DNA from: Desulfatirhabdium sp040755275
GTDB lineage: Bacteria; Desulfobacterota; Desulfobacteria; Desulfobacterales; Desulfatirhabdiaceae
Assembly: GCA_040755275.1 (NCBI GenBank)
Contig: JBFMBE010000105.1
Location: 1 to 12,156, forward strand
Length of the DNA stretch: 12,156 bases
Direction of reading: 5' to 3'
Shown: positions 1 through 5,732 of the stretch, piece after piece
Layout: every line of letters starts with the position of its first letter
Numbering within the stretch: position 1 is the stretch's first letter
Translations under genes and position numbers: made by a program
Notes under the pieces: model-generated
What the model was told of the DNA's origin: nothing
What the model saw: the letters and a program-made list of their open reading frames with translations, nothing else
The model's database searches: none

Positions 1-231
1 TTTTCAAACCAATATTGATGAAGCATCTCCGCCCGATCCAACGATATCCGGCGGCTTCAAACACGTTTTCGCAGCAGTCTCAAAAGGCTTCCCCAGCCAC
101 CCCGCTGATGCCCGACATTTACGAAAATCAAACACGTTTTCGCAGCAGTCTCAAAAGGCTTCCCCAGCCACCCCGCTGATGCCCGACATTTACGAAAAGC
201 ACGGGAAAATCGACTTGTTGCGAGCTCATCA
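1..231 (-). repeat. Dispersed repeat family, element 1 (subtype A, degenerate and expanded)
   Basis: Read on the minus strand this is a diverged copy of the element at 252-405. The block at 29-60 (CCGCCCGATCCAACGAT, then TCCGGCGGCTTCAAAC) is the inverse of 340-380, and the end at 212-231 (GACTTGTTGCGAGCTCATCA) is the inverse of the leading GATGGAGTCGCAAAAAGTC of the other copies. The middle has been enlarged by a 71-bp tandem duplication. It stands head to head with element 2, 20 bp apart, so 1-405 forms a long imperfect inverted repeat. The left end may continue beyond the window. No protein-coding content is credible here. Confidence 0.75.
57..198. repeat. Perfect 71-bp tandem duplication inside element 1
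   Basis: Bases 57-127 and 128-198 are identical by eye; each begins TCAAACACGTTTTCGCAGCA and ends ATTTACGAAAA. The unit covers the part of the element between the GGATCGGGCGGA-side block and the GTCGCAA end. Exact identity of the copies suggests a recent duplication inside an otherwise decayed element. 71 is not a multiple of 3, which argues against a selected peptide repeat. Confidence 0.93.
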
Positions 232-251
232 ATTGGTTGCAGTTCCATCAT

Positions 252-405
252 TGATGGAGTCGCAAAAAGTCGCTAACCACCGATTTTCCTTCAAAGCCGG
301 GCCTCCAGCAGGAGGGCGGGTGGTGTTTTGCAAAGCAGCGGAAACTGTTTGAAGCAGCCGGAGATCGTTGGATCGGGCGGACGCAATTCATTGATATTGA
401 TTTGA
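252..405 (+). repeat. Dispersed repeat family, element 2 (subtype A)
   Basis: Bases 252-391 match 12017-12156 with 4 substitutions and no indel over 140 positions. Similarity to the inverse of element 1 continues to about 405 (CATTGATATTGATTTGAAAA). Landmarks in order: GATGGAGTCGCAAAAAGTC at the left end, a hairpin CCTCC-AGCA-GGAGG at 302-315, GGCGGGTGG, TTTTGC, AGCAGCGGAAACT, then GGATCGGGCGGA near 380-391. It holds no credible ORF. It looks like a small non-autonomous repeat (MITE/REP-like); the mobilising enzyme is unknown. Confidence 0.88.
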
Positions 406-441
406 AAAACAGCTTGTTGGAAACCAGCAACCCATTCTTTT

Positions 442-560
442 CATTTTGGCCATCCGCCCGATCCTACGAGCTCGGGCTGCTGAGTTTTTCCGCTGCTGAG
501 CAAAATTCACCCGCCTTCCTGCGGGTCAAATTAGAGGGCCTGACTTTTTGCGACTCCATC
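442..560 (-). repeat. Dispersed repeat family, element 3 (subtype B)
   Basis: The reverse complement of this stretch matches 5517-5635 at 116 of 119 positions by eye. It shares architecture with subtype A: GGAGTCGCAAAAAGTC end, a hairpin at the same place, GGCGGGTG, TTTTGC, AGCAGCGGAAA, then GGATCGGGCGGA. The segment between the end block and the hairpin is different. It overlaps the 3' end of the archaemetzincin gene and supplies that gene's last codons and stop. Confidence 0.9.
509..526 (-). terminator. Hairpin in element 3, possible terminator for the archaemetzincin operon
   Basis: On the minus strand, ACCCGC and GCGGGT pair perfectly around the 6-base loop AGGAAG, starting four bases after the TAA at 533-531. 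The downstream strand reads GAATTTTG, a short T run, so intrinsic termination is plausible but not strong. The same hairpin recurs at 5551-5568 in element 4, so it may be a structural part of the repeat that only incidentally terminates transcription. Confidence 0.5.
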
Positions 561-1127
561 ATCATTTGAAACATCCAGAAATCGGTAGCGAAGCCTTCGG
601 GCCACTTCATAACTGCAAGCCTTGCAGAAGCGCATCGGAATCTCGTCGAGGATCTCCACCCGATTGGCGAAACGCATGAGGCATCGAGTATCGATGCAGT
701 GGACGATGCCGAGCAGATGCCCCACTTCATGGAGGGCAACCTTGGCTGTACGTGCAAGGAATCGATCCATGGATGCGTCTCGAAGCCGATAGACGGACAC
801 GATGGCGGCAGAACCGCCGAGCTGGGATTCTCCGAAGATATGGGTCAGGATGGGCAGGTAGAGATCGACGTCTACGACACCGAGACGGAAAGCGGCGCCG
901 TTTTCGAGTTCAGCAAGCCGCAGCAAAATTTTTCCGGCCTCGTACTGGCCACGTCGTTCGGAAAAGGCGTATTCGGGCTTGTGCTCCGCCGCTTGAATCA
1001 TCACATTCAAACCGATGATGGTCTGCAGGTGACCGGCCATTACGGCAAGGATCCGCTCCTCGACGTCTCCGAACGGGAAGAGATCCAGATGGGGCCTGGA
1101 AATAGCGGCTGTGGGTTCGGTTTTCAA
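531..1127 (-). CDS. amzA: Archaemetzincin-family zinc metalloprotease
   Basis: Predicted 198-residue soluble zinc-dependent metallopeptidase (metzincin clan). The archaemetzincin signature is intact: HEVGH at residues 133-137, G140, H143 as third zinc ligand, then C144, C149, M151 and a C168-x2-C171 pair. These cysteines fit the second, structural zinc site of the family HExxHxxGx3Cx4CxM...CxxC; here 16 residues separate M151 from C168. No signal peptide is seen, so it is probably cytoplasmic. The frame is open to 1247, but 1144-1247 lies inside the regulator gene and has no internal start with a ribosome site. I chose the TTG at 1127, five bases after a GGGGGG run (1138-1133) and 16 bases from the regulator stop; this gives the usual family length. 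The last eight or so codons and the stop lie in repeat element 3. Family assignment is secure; substrate is unknown. Confidence 0.88.
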   Translation of the reverse strand: MKTEPTAAISRPHLDLFPFGDVEERILAVMAGHLQTIIGLNVMIQAAEHKPEYAFSERRGQYEAGKILLRLAELENGAAFRLGVVDVDLYLPILTHIFGESQLGGSAAIVSVYRLRDASMDRFLARTAKVALHEVGHLLGIVHCIDTRCLMRFANRVEILDEIPMRFCKACSYEVARRLRYRFLDVSNDDGVAKSQAL

Positions 1128-1131
1128 GCGT

Positions 1132-1138
1132 TCCCCCC
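1132..1138 (-). promoter_or_regulatory. Ribosome binding site deciding the TTG start of amzA
   Basis: The minus strand reads GGGGGGA then ACGC then TTG. The purine run lies in the 16-base gap after the regulator stop and is the only good ribosome site near the 5' end of the archaemetzincin frame. There is no in-frame ATG between the regulator stop and residue 30 of the called protein. Confidence 0.6.
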
Positions 1139-1143
1139 GGAAC

Positions 1144-2502
1144 TTACCGCGTTGCGTCCAGTGTAATGGCAAAGCGCTTGATTTTCCGGGAAAGCGTCGT
1201 CCGATCGATACCCAGCTTCTTGGCGGCAGCCGAGACGTTGCCATCACAGTGCTGGAGCATGGCCTGAATGTGCTGCCTTTCCAGTTCGTCGAGCGTCAAC
1301 GGCTGTGCAGGCACCGCCTGGGTCGGGTTCAAGAACCTCAATTCCTCGACTCCGATGATTCGTCCCCTGGCCAAAACGACGGCCCGCTCGACCACATTGC
1401 GCAGCTCCCGCACATTGCCCGGCCAGCCATAGGCCATCAGTTGATCGATGGCCTTCTGGGTGAATCCCTCGATGTGTTTTCCGGTTTCCTCGACGTATTT
1501 CTTCAGAAAATGATCCGCCAGAGCGGGGATATCGTCCGTCCGTTCGCGTAGGGGCGGGATGTGAATTCGGATGACGTTGATTCGATAGAAGAAATCCTCC
1601 CGGAAGAGATTTTCCCGGATCATGTGTTGGATGTCCCGATGGGTTGCCGTAATCAGGCGAAAATCGGCGTGAACGGTCCGGCTTCCGCCCAGGCGATAAA
1701 ACTGCTTTTCCTCGAGGACACGCAACAGGCTGACCTGCATCTTCGCGGAAATCTCTCCGATTTCATCCAGGAAGAGGGTGCCGTTGTCCGCCATCTCAAG
1801 CCTTCCACGACGGGCCTGGGTTGCACCCGTAAAGGCTCCTTTTTCGTGACCGAACAGCTCGCTTTCGAGAAGCGACTCCGTCATCGCACCGCAATTGACC
1901 GTAATGAAAGGGCCGAAACTGCGCTGACTCTGCATGTGAATGGCCCTGGCAACAATGTCTTTGCCGACCCCCGTCTCCCCGGTAATGAAAATCGGCGCTG
2001 TCGTAGGCGCCACTTCCTCGATGGTCGCAAAAATCCGTCGCATGGCATCCGAATGAACGACGAAAACCGCCAAGGCCTCTTCCTGCTGCTCCTGGATGCG
2101 GTTCTTCAGGGCGATGTTTTCCTGTTGCAGGCTCTTGTGGGCCAGAACGCGCTCCATCAGCAGGGACAACGTGTCCGGATCGAAGGGCTTGCACAGATAG
2201 TCCGTAGCCCCACGCTTCATCGCCTCGACGGCCGTCGGAATCGAGCCATGCGCCGTCATCATGATGACGACGGCACTGGGACGATGCTCCTTGATGCGGC
2301 TCAGCAGCTCGATGCCGTCCATGCCCGGCATCTTGACATCGACGAGAAAAATATCGACATCGTTTTCAGCCATCTGTTCCAGGGCATCTTGTCCGGAGCG
2401 CGCCGTCAGCACCCGGTATCCGTCCTTCACGAACCAAGCCATGAGCGCCTCACAGATGGTCTCTTCATCGTCGACGACCATGATTTGGGTGGCATGTTTC
2501 AT
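1144..2502 (-). CDS. NtrC-type sigma-54-dependent response regulator
   Basis: 452-residue transcription activator of the two-component type that drives sigma-54 promoters. Receiver domain about 5-120: acidic pocket VVDDE, phosphoacceptor D55 in FLVDVKMPG, conserved K105 in LCKPF. AAA+ domain about 143-380: Walker A GETGVGKD (175-182), sigma-54 contact loop GAFTGA (222-227), Walker B GTLFLDEIGE (241-250), and the YGWPGNVREL motif (358-367). A Fis-type helix-turn-helix ends the protein (about 403-445, with GNVSAAAKKLGIDRTTLSRK). All key catalytic motifs are present. I chose the ATG at 2502 because AGGAGG lies six bases upstream; an ATG at 2520 overlaps the kinase TGA as ATGA and would add six residues. 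It lies 14 bases after the kinase gene and is almost surely its partner. Target promoters are unknown; no clear -24/-12 element was found by eye in this window. Confidence 0.95.
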   Translation of the reverse strand: MKHATQIMVVDDEETICEALMAWFVKDGYRVLTARSGQDALEQMAENDVDIFLVDVKMPGMDGIELLSRIKEHRPSAVVIMMTAHGSIPTAVEAMKRGATDYLCKPFDPDTLSLLMERVLAHKSLQQENIALKNRIQEQQEEALAVFVVHSDAMRRIFATIEEVAPTTAPIFITGETGVGKDIVARAIHMQSQRSFGPFITVNCGAMTESLLESELFGHEKGAFTGATQARRGRLEMADNGTLFLDEIGEISAKMQVSLLRVLEEKQFYRLGGSRTVHADFRLITATHRDIQHMIRENLFREDFFYRINVIRIHIPPLRERTDDIPALADHFLKKYVEETGKHIEGFTQKAIDQLMAYGWPGNVRELRNVVERAVVLARGRIIGVEELRFLNPTQAVPAQPLTLDELERQHIQAMLQHCDGNVSAAAKKLGIDRTTLSRKIKRFAITLDATR

Positions 2503-2508
2503 GGCAGA

Positions 2509-2514
2509 CCTCCT
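2509..2514 (-). promoter_or_regulatory. Ribosome binding site deciding the response regulator start
   Basis: Perfect AGGAGG on the minus strand, six bases before the ATG at 2502. It favours this start over the ATG at 2520, which overlaps the kinase stop codon. Confidence 0.8.
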
Positions 2515-2516
2515 GT

Positions 2517-4034
2517 TCATGCCGCTGTTTGAGGCAGACGCAGCCGAAACGTCGTCCCCTTCCCTGGAGCGCTGTCAACCTCGATGGATCCCTTGTGTTC
2601 CCGAATGATGCCATATACCATCGCAAGCCCCAGCCCAACTCCCTTCCCTTGTGACTTCGTCGTAAAAAACGGTTCGAAGATGTGCTGCAGGTTCTCCGGA
2701 CGGATGCCCTGACCCGTATCACTCACCTCGAGATAAATATGGGCCCCGGCCGGTTCTTTTCTGCCGCGAATCGTGAGTATTCCACCGTTGGGCATGGCAT
2801 CGATCGCATTGAAGACGAGGTTGAGCAGGCACTGCTGAATCTGACCATAGTCCCCCCAGGCCAGAAACGGAGGGTCGGGAAGATCCAGTTGGAATTCGAT
2901 CCTCGCCAGAACCAGCTGGTGGTGGGTCAGCATCAGAATGGTTTGAACCATTTCGAGAATGTCGATCTCATTGGCTTCGACGATGTTTTGACGGGCAAAG
3001 GTCAGCAGGTTCTTGACGATGTTGCCGCATCGCAGGGCTTCCCGGAAGGACAACTCCAGATAGCGTTCGAGGTCAGCCCGCTTCTCGGCGAAGGCGTTTT
3101 CCCGAAAATAGTTGAGAACGAGTTTGATGAAGGTAACGATGCTCGTGATCGGGTTGTTGATTTCATGACAGACCGAAGCGACGAGCCGCCCGAGAGACGT
3201 GAGCCGGTCCTCCTTGAGAGCTCGGGTGAAATCCTTCTTTATGGCTTCGGTCTGCTCGACGATCCGCTCGGAAAGCTCCTGGGTGATGTCCCGAACCGTT
3301 ACGACGAATTGCACGACCTCTCCAGATCCTCCAAGAATGGGATACACCGTGATCTGGCAGATTCGGCTGCCGCCGCCTGGAAAAACCAGATCGCATACCC
3401 GACGGGAGGGCTTGCCGGTTTGAATGGTTTCGAGGATGGTGCTGCAAGCGTCCTTTTCCGAATAGGTGGCAATGGCAGACTGGATGACATCGTAGTAGGA
3501 TTTGCCGATGATCGCCGATCGGTCTTTTCCACCAGTAATCAGCGGGGATGCATTGCAGTCGATGATCACAAAATCCCGGTTCAGGACCAGAACGCCGTCC
3601 GGAGAAGCCGCCAGAAGGGTGGAAGCGAAGGAAGCCGTCACGGCATGCTTTTGCTGCTGCAGGATGAGCTCGTCGTAGCGGCGGGCGAGATTGAAGAAGA
3701 GCCGGGCTGCCTTCTGGTCGAGGAGGGTGACGCTGTCGGGTTTTCGCTCCATCAGATCCACAAAGATCGCTGGATTGCCCGTCAACTCCAGTACAAGCTC
3801 GATGCACCCCAGCGACAGCATATCCTCGTATCGGTCGAAAATCCGAATCCCCATTTCACCCGCGAATTTGTAGCAGGCCACCGATGGGGTCACGACCGAA
3901 ATCGCCTTTAGACGAGTGCGCAACCGAGAGTCCCGAAGCGCCTGAATGTCCCGAAGCAGGCTGAGGCAGTCCTCCCCCCGGATGACGACACCGATGTCGA
4001 GCGATAGAGTTTCATCTGGTTCGGCTTCAAGCAT
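2517..4034 (-). CDS. Cytoplasmic PAS-domain sensor histidine kinase
   Basis: 505-residue histidine kinase without membrane segments, the probable sensor for the adjacent NtrC-type regulator. The N-terminal part (about 10-115) resembles a degenerate Rossmann fold of the aspartate/homoserine dehydrogenase kind: beta-strand GVVIRG in place of a GxGxxG loop, then FDRYEDML and ELVLELTGNP. A PAS domain follows at about 130-250 (ASPDGVLVLNRDFVIIDCN; ending VVTVRDITQ). The dimerisation helix carries phosphoacceptor H290 in CHEINNPI. The ATPase domain has the N box around N409 (NLVFNAIDAM), DTGQGI (439-444), FEPFFTTK and GVGLGL (465-470), so it should be active. The frame can extend to a TTG at 4091, but only the ATG at 4034 has a ribosome site (AAGG eight bases upstream). 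The signal is unknown; the Rossmann-like domain hints at a nucleotide or redox ligand (inference). Confidence 0.93.
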   Translation of the reverse strand: MLEAEPDETLSLDIGVVIRGEDCLSLLRDIQALRDSRLRTRLKAISVVTPSVACYKFAGEMGIRIFDRYEDMLSLGCIELVLELTGNPAIFVDLMERKPDSVTLLDQKAARLFFNLARRYDELILQQQKHAVTASFASTLLAASPDGVLVLNRDFVIIDCNASPLITGGKDRSAIIGKSYYDVIQSAIATYSEKDACSTILETIQTGKPSRRVCDLVFPGGGSRICQITVYPILGGSGEVVQFVVTVRDITQELSERIVEQTEAIKKDFTRALKEDRLTSLGRLVASVCHEINNPITSIVTFIKLVLNYFRENAFAEKRADLERYLELSFREALRCGNIVKNLLTFARQNIVEANEIDILEMVQTILMLTHHQLVLARIEFQLDLPDPPFLAWGDYGQIQQCLLNLVFNAIDAMPNGGILTIRGRKEPAGAHIYLEVSDTGQGIRPENLQHIFEPFFTTKSQGKGVGLGLAMVYGIIREHKGSIEVDSAPGKGTTFRLRLPQTAA

Positions 4035-4134
4035 GCTATGGACCTTTTTGGTTATGATCCGAAGGTGCTGCAGATGATTGAGGCACTGCAAAGGGCAGGG
4101 ATGCGAATGAAAATCATCAGATGAATTGAATTCA

Positions 4135-4162
4135 ATATTATGGAGAAAACGTGAGCTGTCAA
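4135..4162 (-). promoter_or_regulatory. Candidate sigma-70 promoter for the kinase-regulator-protease operon
   Basis: On the minus strand TTGACA (4162-4157) is followed after 16 bases by TAATAT (4140-4135), about 100 bases before the kinase ATG. The -35 is a perfect match and the -10 is 4 of 6. A 12-bp palindrome, ATTGAATTCAAT (4125-4136), overlaps the -10 and could bind a regulator. The -35 overlaps the stop codon of the preceding gene, so the kinase operon could be transcribed apart from fdhD. Confidence 0.5.
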
Positions 4163-4671
4163 GCAGAAAACGAAGATACCATTTTTCGAAACAACTGTTT
4201 GCACCGAATCCAGCGGATGATGCGGCTCAATTTCCGAAAGCGGGCTTGAACCGCTCCAATGGCTGCATCCGCATCAGGTGTCTGCATGCAGAAGCTGGTG
4301 ATGCAAACTTCGGGTCGGACCGCTTCGGGAAGTGAGCAGGGTCCGACGCCGTTCAGCAGAAAGGGGCAGTCGGCAGTAAACATCGTTTTCAGGTGGGAAG
4401 CCTGGGAGAAAAGAGCCTCGAAGCAGTCCGGCCGGAGCACGAGAAGGAAGCAAAAATCCTCGAATCCCATGACTTCACCCAGAAAGACGTTCCTGCAGCA
4501 GAGGCCTTCACAGTGATGGATACAACGCTGCAGGTAGAATGCGGAGGCTTGCATCAAGCGCTTTTCGGCCTCATGAATGTCGAGGCAAACCGAGCGCAGG
4601 TGGTCGATGTCCTCAGCAGAGCAGGATGCAAGCCATCGCCGGGCGTCGATCAAGGCATGAGTCAGTTCCAT
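4159..4671 (-). CDS. YkgJ-like cysteine-cluster protein next to FdhD
   Basis: 170-residue soluble protein with 13 cysteines. The first cluster is C50-x3-C54-x3-C58-C59 (CIHHCEGLCCR); the second is C102-x9-C112-x10-C123-x4-C128, in the order CPFL, GPCSLPEAVRP, VCITSFC. This pattern resembles the YkgJ/UPF0153 family, thought to bind zinc or an iron-sulfur cluster, though the spacing of the first cluster is looser than usual. The ATG at 4671 lies nine bases after the fdhD stop with only a C-rich gap and no Shine-Dalgarno, so translation is probably coupled to fdhD. Close linkage to fdhD suggests a role near formate dehydrogenase maturation or metal/sulfur delivery; this is inference. The gene is real by length, coding quality and context, but its function is unknown. 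Confidence 0.75.
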   Translation of the reverse strand: MELTHALIDARRWLASCSAEDIDHLRSVCLDIHEAEKRLMQASAFYLQRCIHHCEGLCCRNVFLGEVMGFEDFCFLLVLRPDCFEALFSQASHLKTMFTADCPFLLNGVGPCSLPEAVRPEVCITSFCMQTPDADAAIGAVQARFRKLSRIIRWIRCKQLFRKMVSSFSA

Positions 4672-4680
4672 GGGGGGTGA

Positions 4681-5472
4681 TCAACCGGAGACAATGCGTT
4701 CTTCGCCGCTGTAAACGACGAATTTTCCGGCCCGAACATGACCGATCAGCGTGACATGAAGGGTTTTGGCCAGTTCGATGGCTAAGGTGGTTGCCGTATT
4801 CCGGCTGACGATGACCGGAATGCCGAGTTTGGCCGCCTTGATGAGCATCTCGGAGGTCAGACGACCGGTTGTGATCAGAAGCTTGTCCTGCAGAGGGATG
4901 CCGTTCAGAAGGCAGTGTCCGACGATCATGTCGACTGCGTTGTGGCGGCCGATGTCGTCCCGAAACACGAGAATTTCCTTCCCCTCGGCAAGGGCCGTGT
5001 TGTGGACGCCATGCGTGAGGCGATAGGTTTCACTCAGCCGATGAAGATCCTCCATCCGATTGACGATATCTCCAGGATCCAGGCGCAGATCGCTTCGGAC
5101 AGGCTTTCCCCGAATGGCGTCCAATGCGAAATAGAACAACGTTCCTTTGCCGCATCCGGAGGTCACCGTCCGCTTCGTCCAGAGCTGGTTGGCCGGACCG
5201 GTATCCCGGCTGCAGGTTACACGCACCAGCCCGGCGGATTCGTCGATTTCCATTCCGATCACATCGTTGGGTGATTTCAGAAATCCCTCGGCAAAGAGAA
5301 AACCGACAGCCAGCTCATCGAGATGGTTCCCGGTACACAACAGGGTAACCAGCTCCGTTTCATTGACGAACAGGGTAACGGGCTTCTCCCGGATCACGCT
5401 CCGGCTTTGGCGTTTCAAACCCGTGGTCGGATCGAAGTGCAGCACATCGATTTCGACGGTGTTTTCGCTCAT
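4681..5472 (-). CDS. fdhD: Formate dehydrogenase accessory sulfurtransferase FdhD
   Basis: 263-residue FdhD. In the family it carries sulfur from a cysteine desulfurase to the molybdenum or tungsten cofactor of formate dehydrogenase. Seen here: the N-terminal barrel with VTLFVNETELVTLLCTG and DELAVGFLFAEGF, the mobile cysteine loop TSGCGKGT with C107, and the C-terminal cofactor-binding part with DIGRHNAVDMIVG (173-185) and GRLTSEMLIKAAKLGIPVIV. The E. coli protein has a CxxC pair in the loop; here only one cysteine remains. The frame is open to 5547, but those 25 codons run into repeat element 4 and look non-coding. The ATG at 5472 has AAGGA about ten bases upstream. It heads a pair with the YkgJ-like gene. 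No formate dehydrogenase gene is in the window. Confidence 0.95.
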   Translation of the reverse strand: MSENTVEIDVLHFDPTTGLKRQSRSVIREKPVTLFVNETELVTLLCTGNHLDELAVGFLFAEGFLKSPNDVIGMEIDESAGLVRVTCSRDTGPANQLWTKRTVTSGCGKGTLFYFALDAIRGKPVRSDLRLDPGDIVNRMEDLHRLSETYRLTHGVHNTALAEGKEILVFRDDIGRHNAVDMIVGHCLLNGIPLQDKLLITTGRLTSEMLIKAAKLGIPVIVSRNTATTLAIELAKTLHVTLIGHVRAGKFVVYSGEERIVSG

Positions 5473-5516
5473 GGGATGCAATCCTTCAACAGATGGGACA
5501 GGTGGCAATGAAAAAG

Positions 5517-5635
5517 GATGGACTCGCAAACAGTCAGGCCCTCTCATTTGACCCGCAGGAAGGCGGGTGAATTTTGCTCAGCAGCGGAAAAACTCAGCAG
5601 CCCGAGCTCGTAGGATCGGGCGGATGGCCAAAATG
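5517..5635 (+). repeat. Dispersed repeat family, element 4 (subtype B), in the fdhD/transporter divergent gap
   Basis: Inverted copy of element 3 (442-560) with 3 differences in 119 positions. It carries the same hairpin ACCCGC-AGGAAG-GCGGGT at 5551-5568. It sits between the divergent fdhD (start 5472) and nucleoside transporter (start 5733) genes, so both promoter regions must lie within or beside it. I see no strong -35/-10 pair in 5636-5732 or 5473-5516. The gap 5473-5732 holds nothing else recognisable. Confidence 0.9.
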
Positions 5636-5732
5636 CAACCGTTGCTTTTCCAGAAGATTATCGTGAAAATATCATCGGGTTTCAAGGCACAAGTTACACA
5701 AGCTGTTTTCACCGAATAACGGGAGAATTGGC

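Noticed and set aside
57..251. Small minus-strand ORF of 64 codons over the tandem repeat
   Set aside because: It consists of the 71-bp duplication read in two frames within a decayed repeat, with no ribosome site or conserved-looking sequence.
252..405. Integron attC site
   Set aside because: GTTGGAT fits GTTRRRY, but no RYYYAAC partner occurs at the other end in the needed place (CGCTAAC fails at two positions), and no integrase or cassette layout is present.
1..560. CRISPR array
   Set aside because: Only two 71-bp units lie directly end to end with no spacers; the other repeats are dispersed, in both orientations and much longer than CRISPR repeats.
1561..2532. Long plus-strand ORF of 323 codons opposite the response regulator
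   Set aside because: It is antisense to a fully motif-supported regulator; its translation shows no domain and is the usual shadow in GC-rich coding DNA.
2682..3911. Plus-strand ORF of 409 codons opposite the histidine kinase
   Set aside because: It is antisense to the kinase, whose H, N, G1 and G2 boxes are all intact; no recognisable protein features.
5636..5732. Sigma-54 promoter before the nucleoside transporter (AGGCAC...AAGC)
   Set aside because: Spacing between GG and GC is wrong for a -24/-12 element; no convincing match was found.
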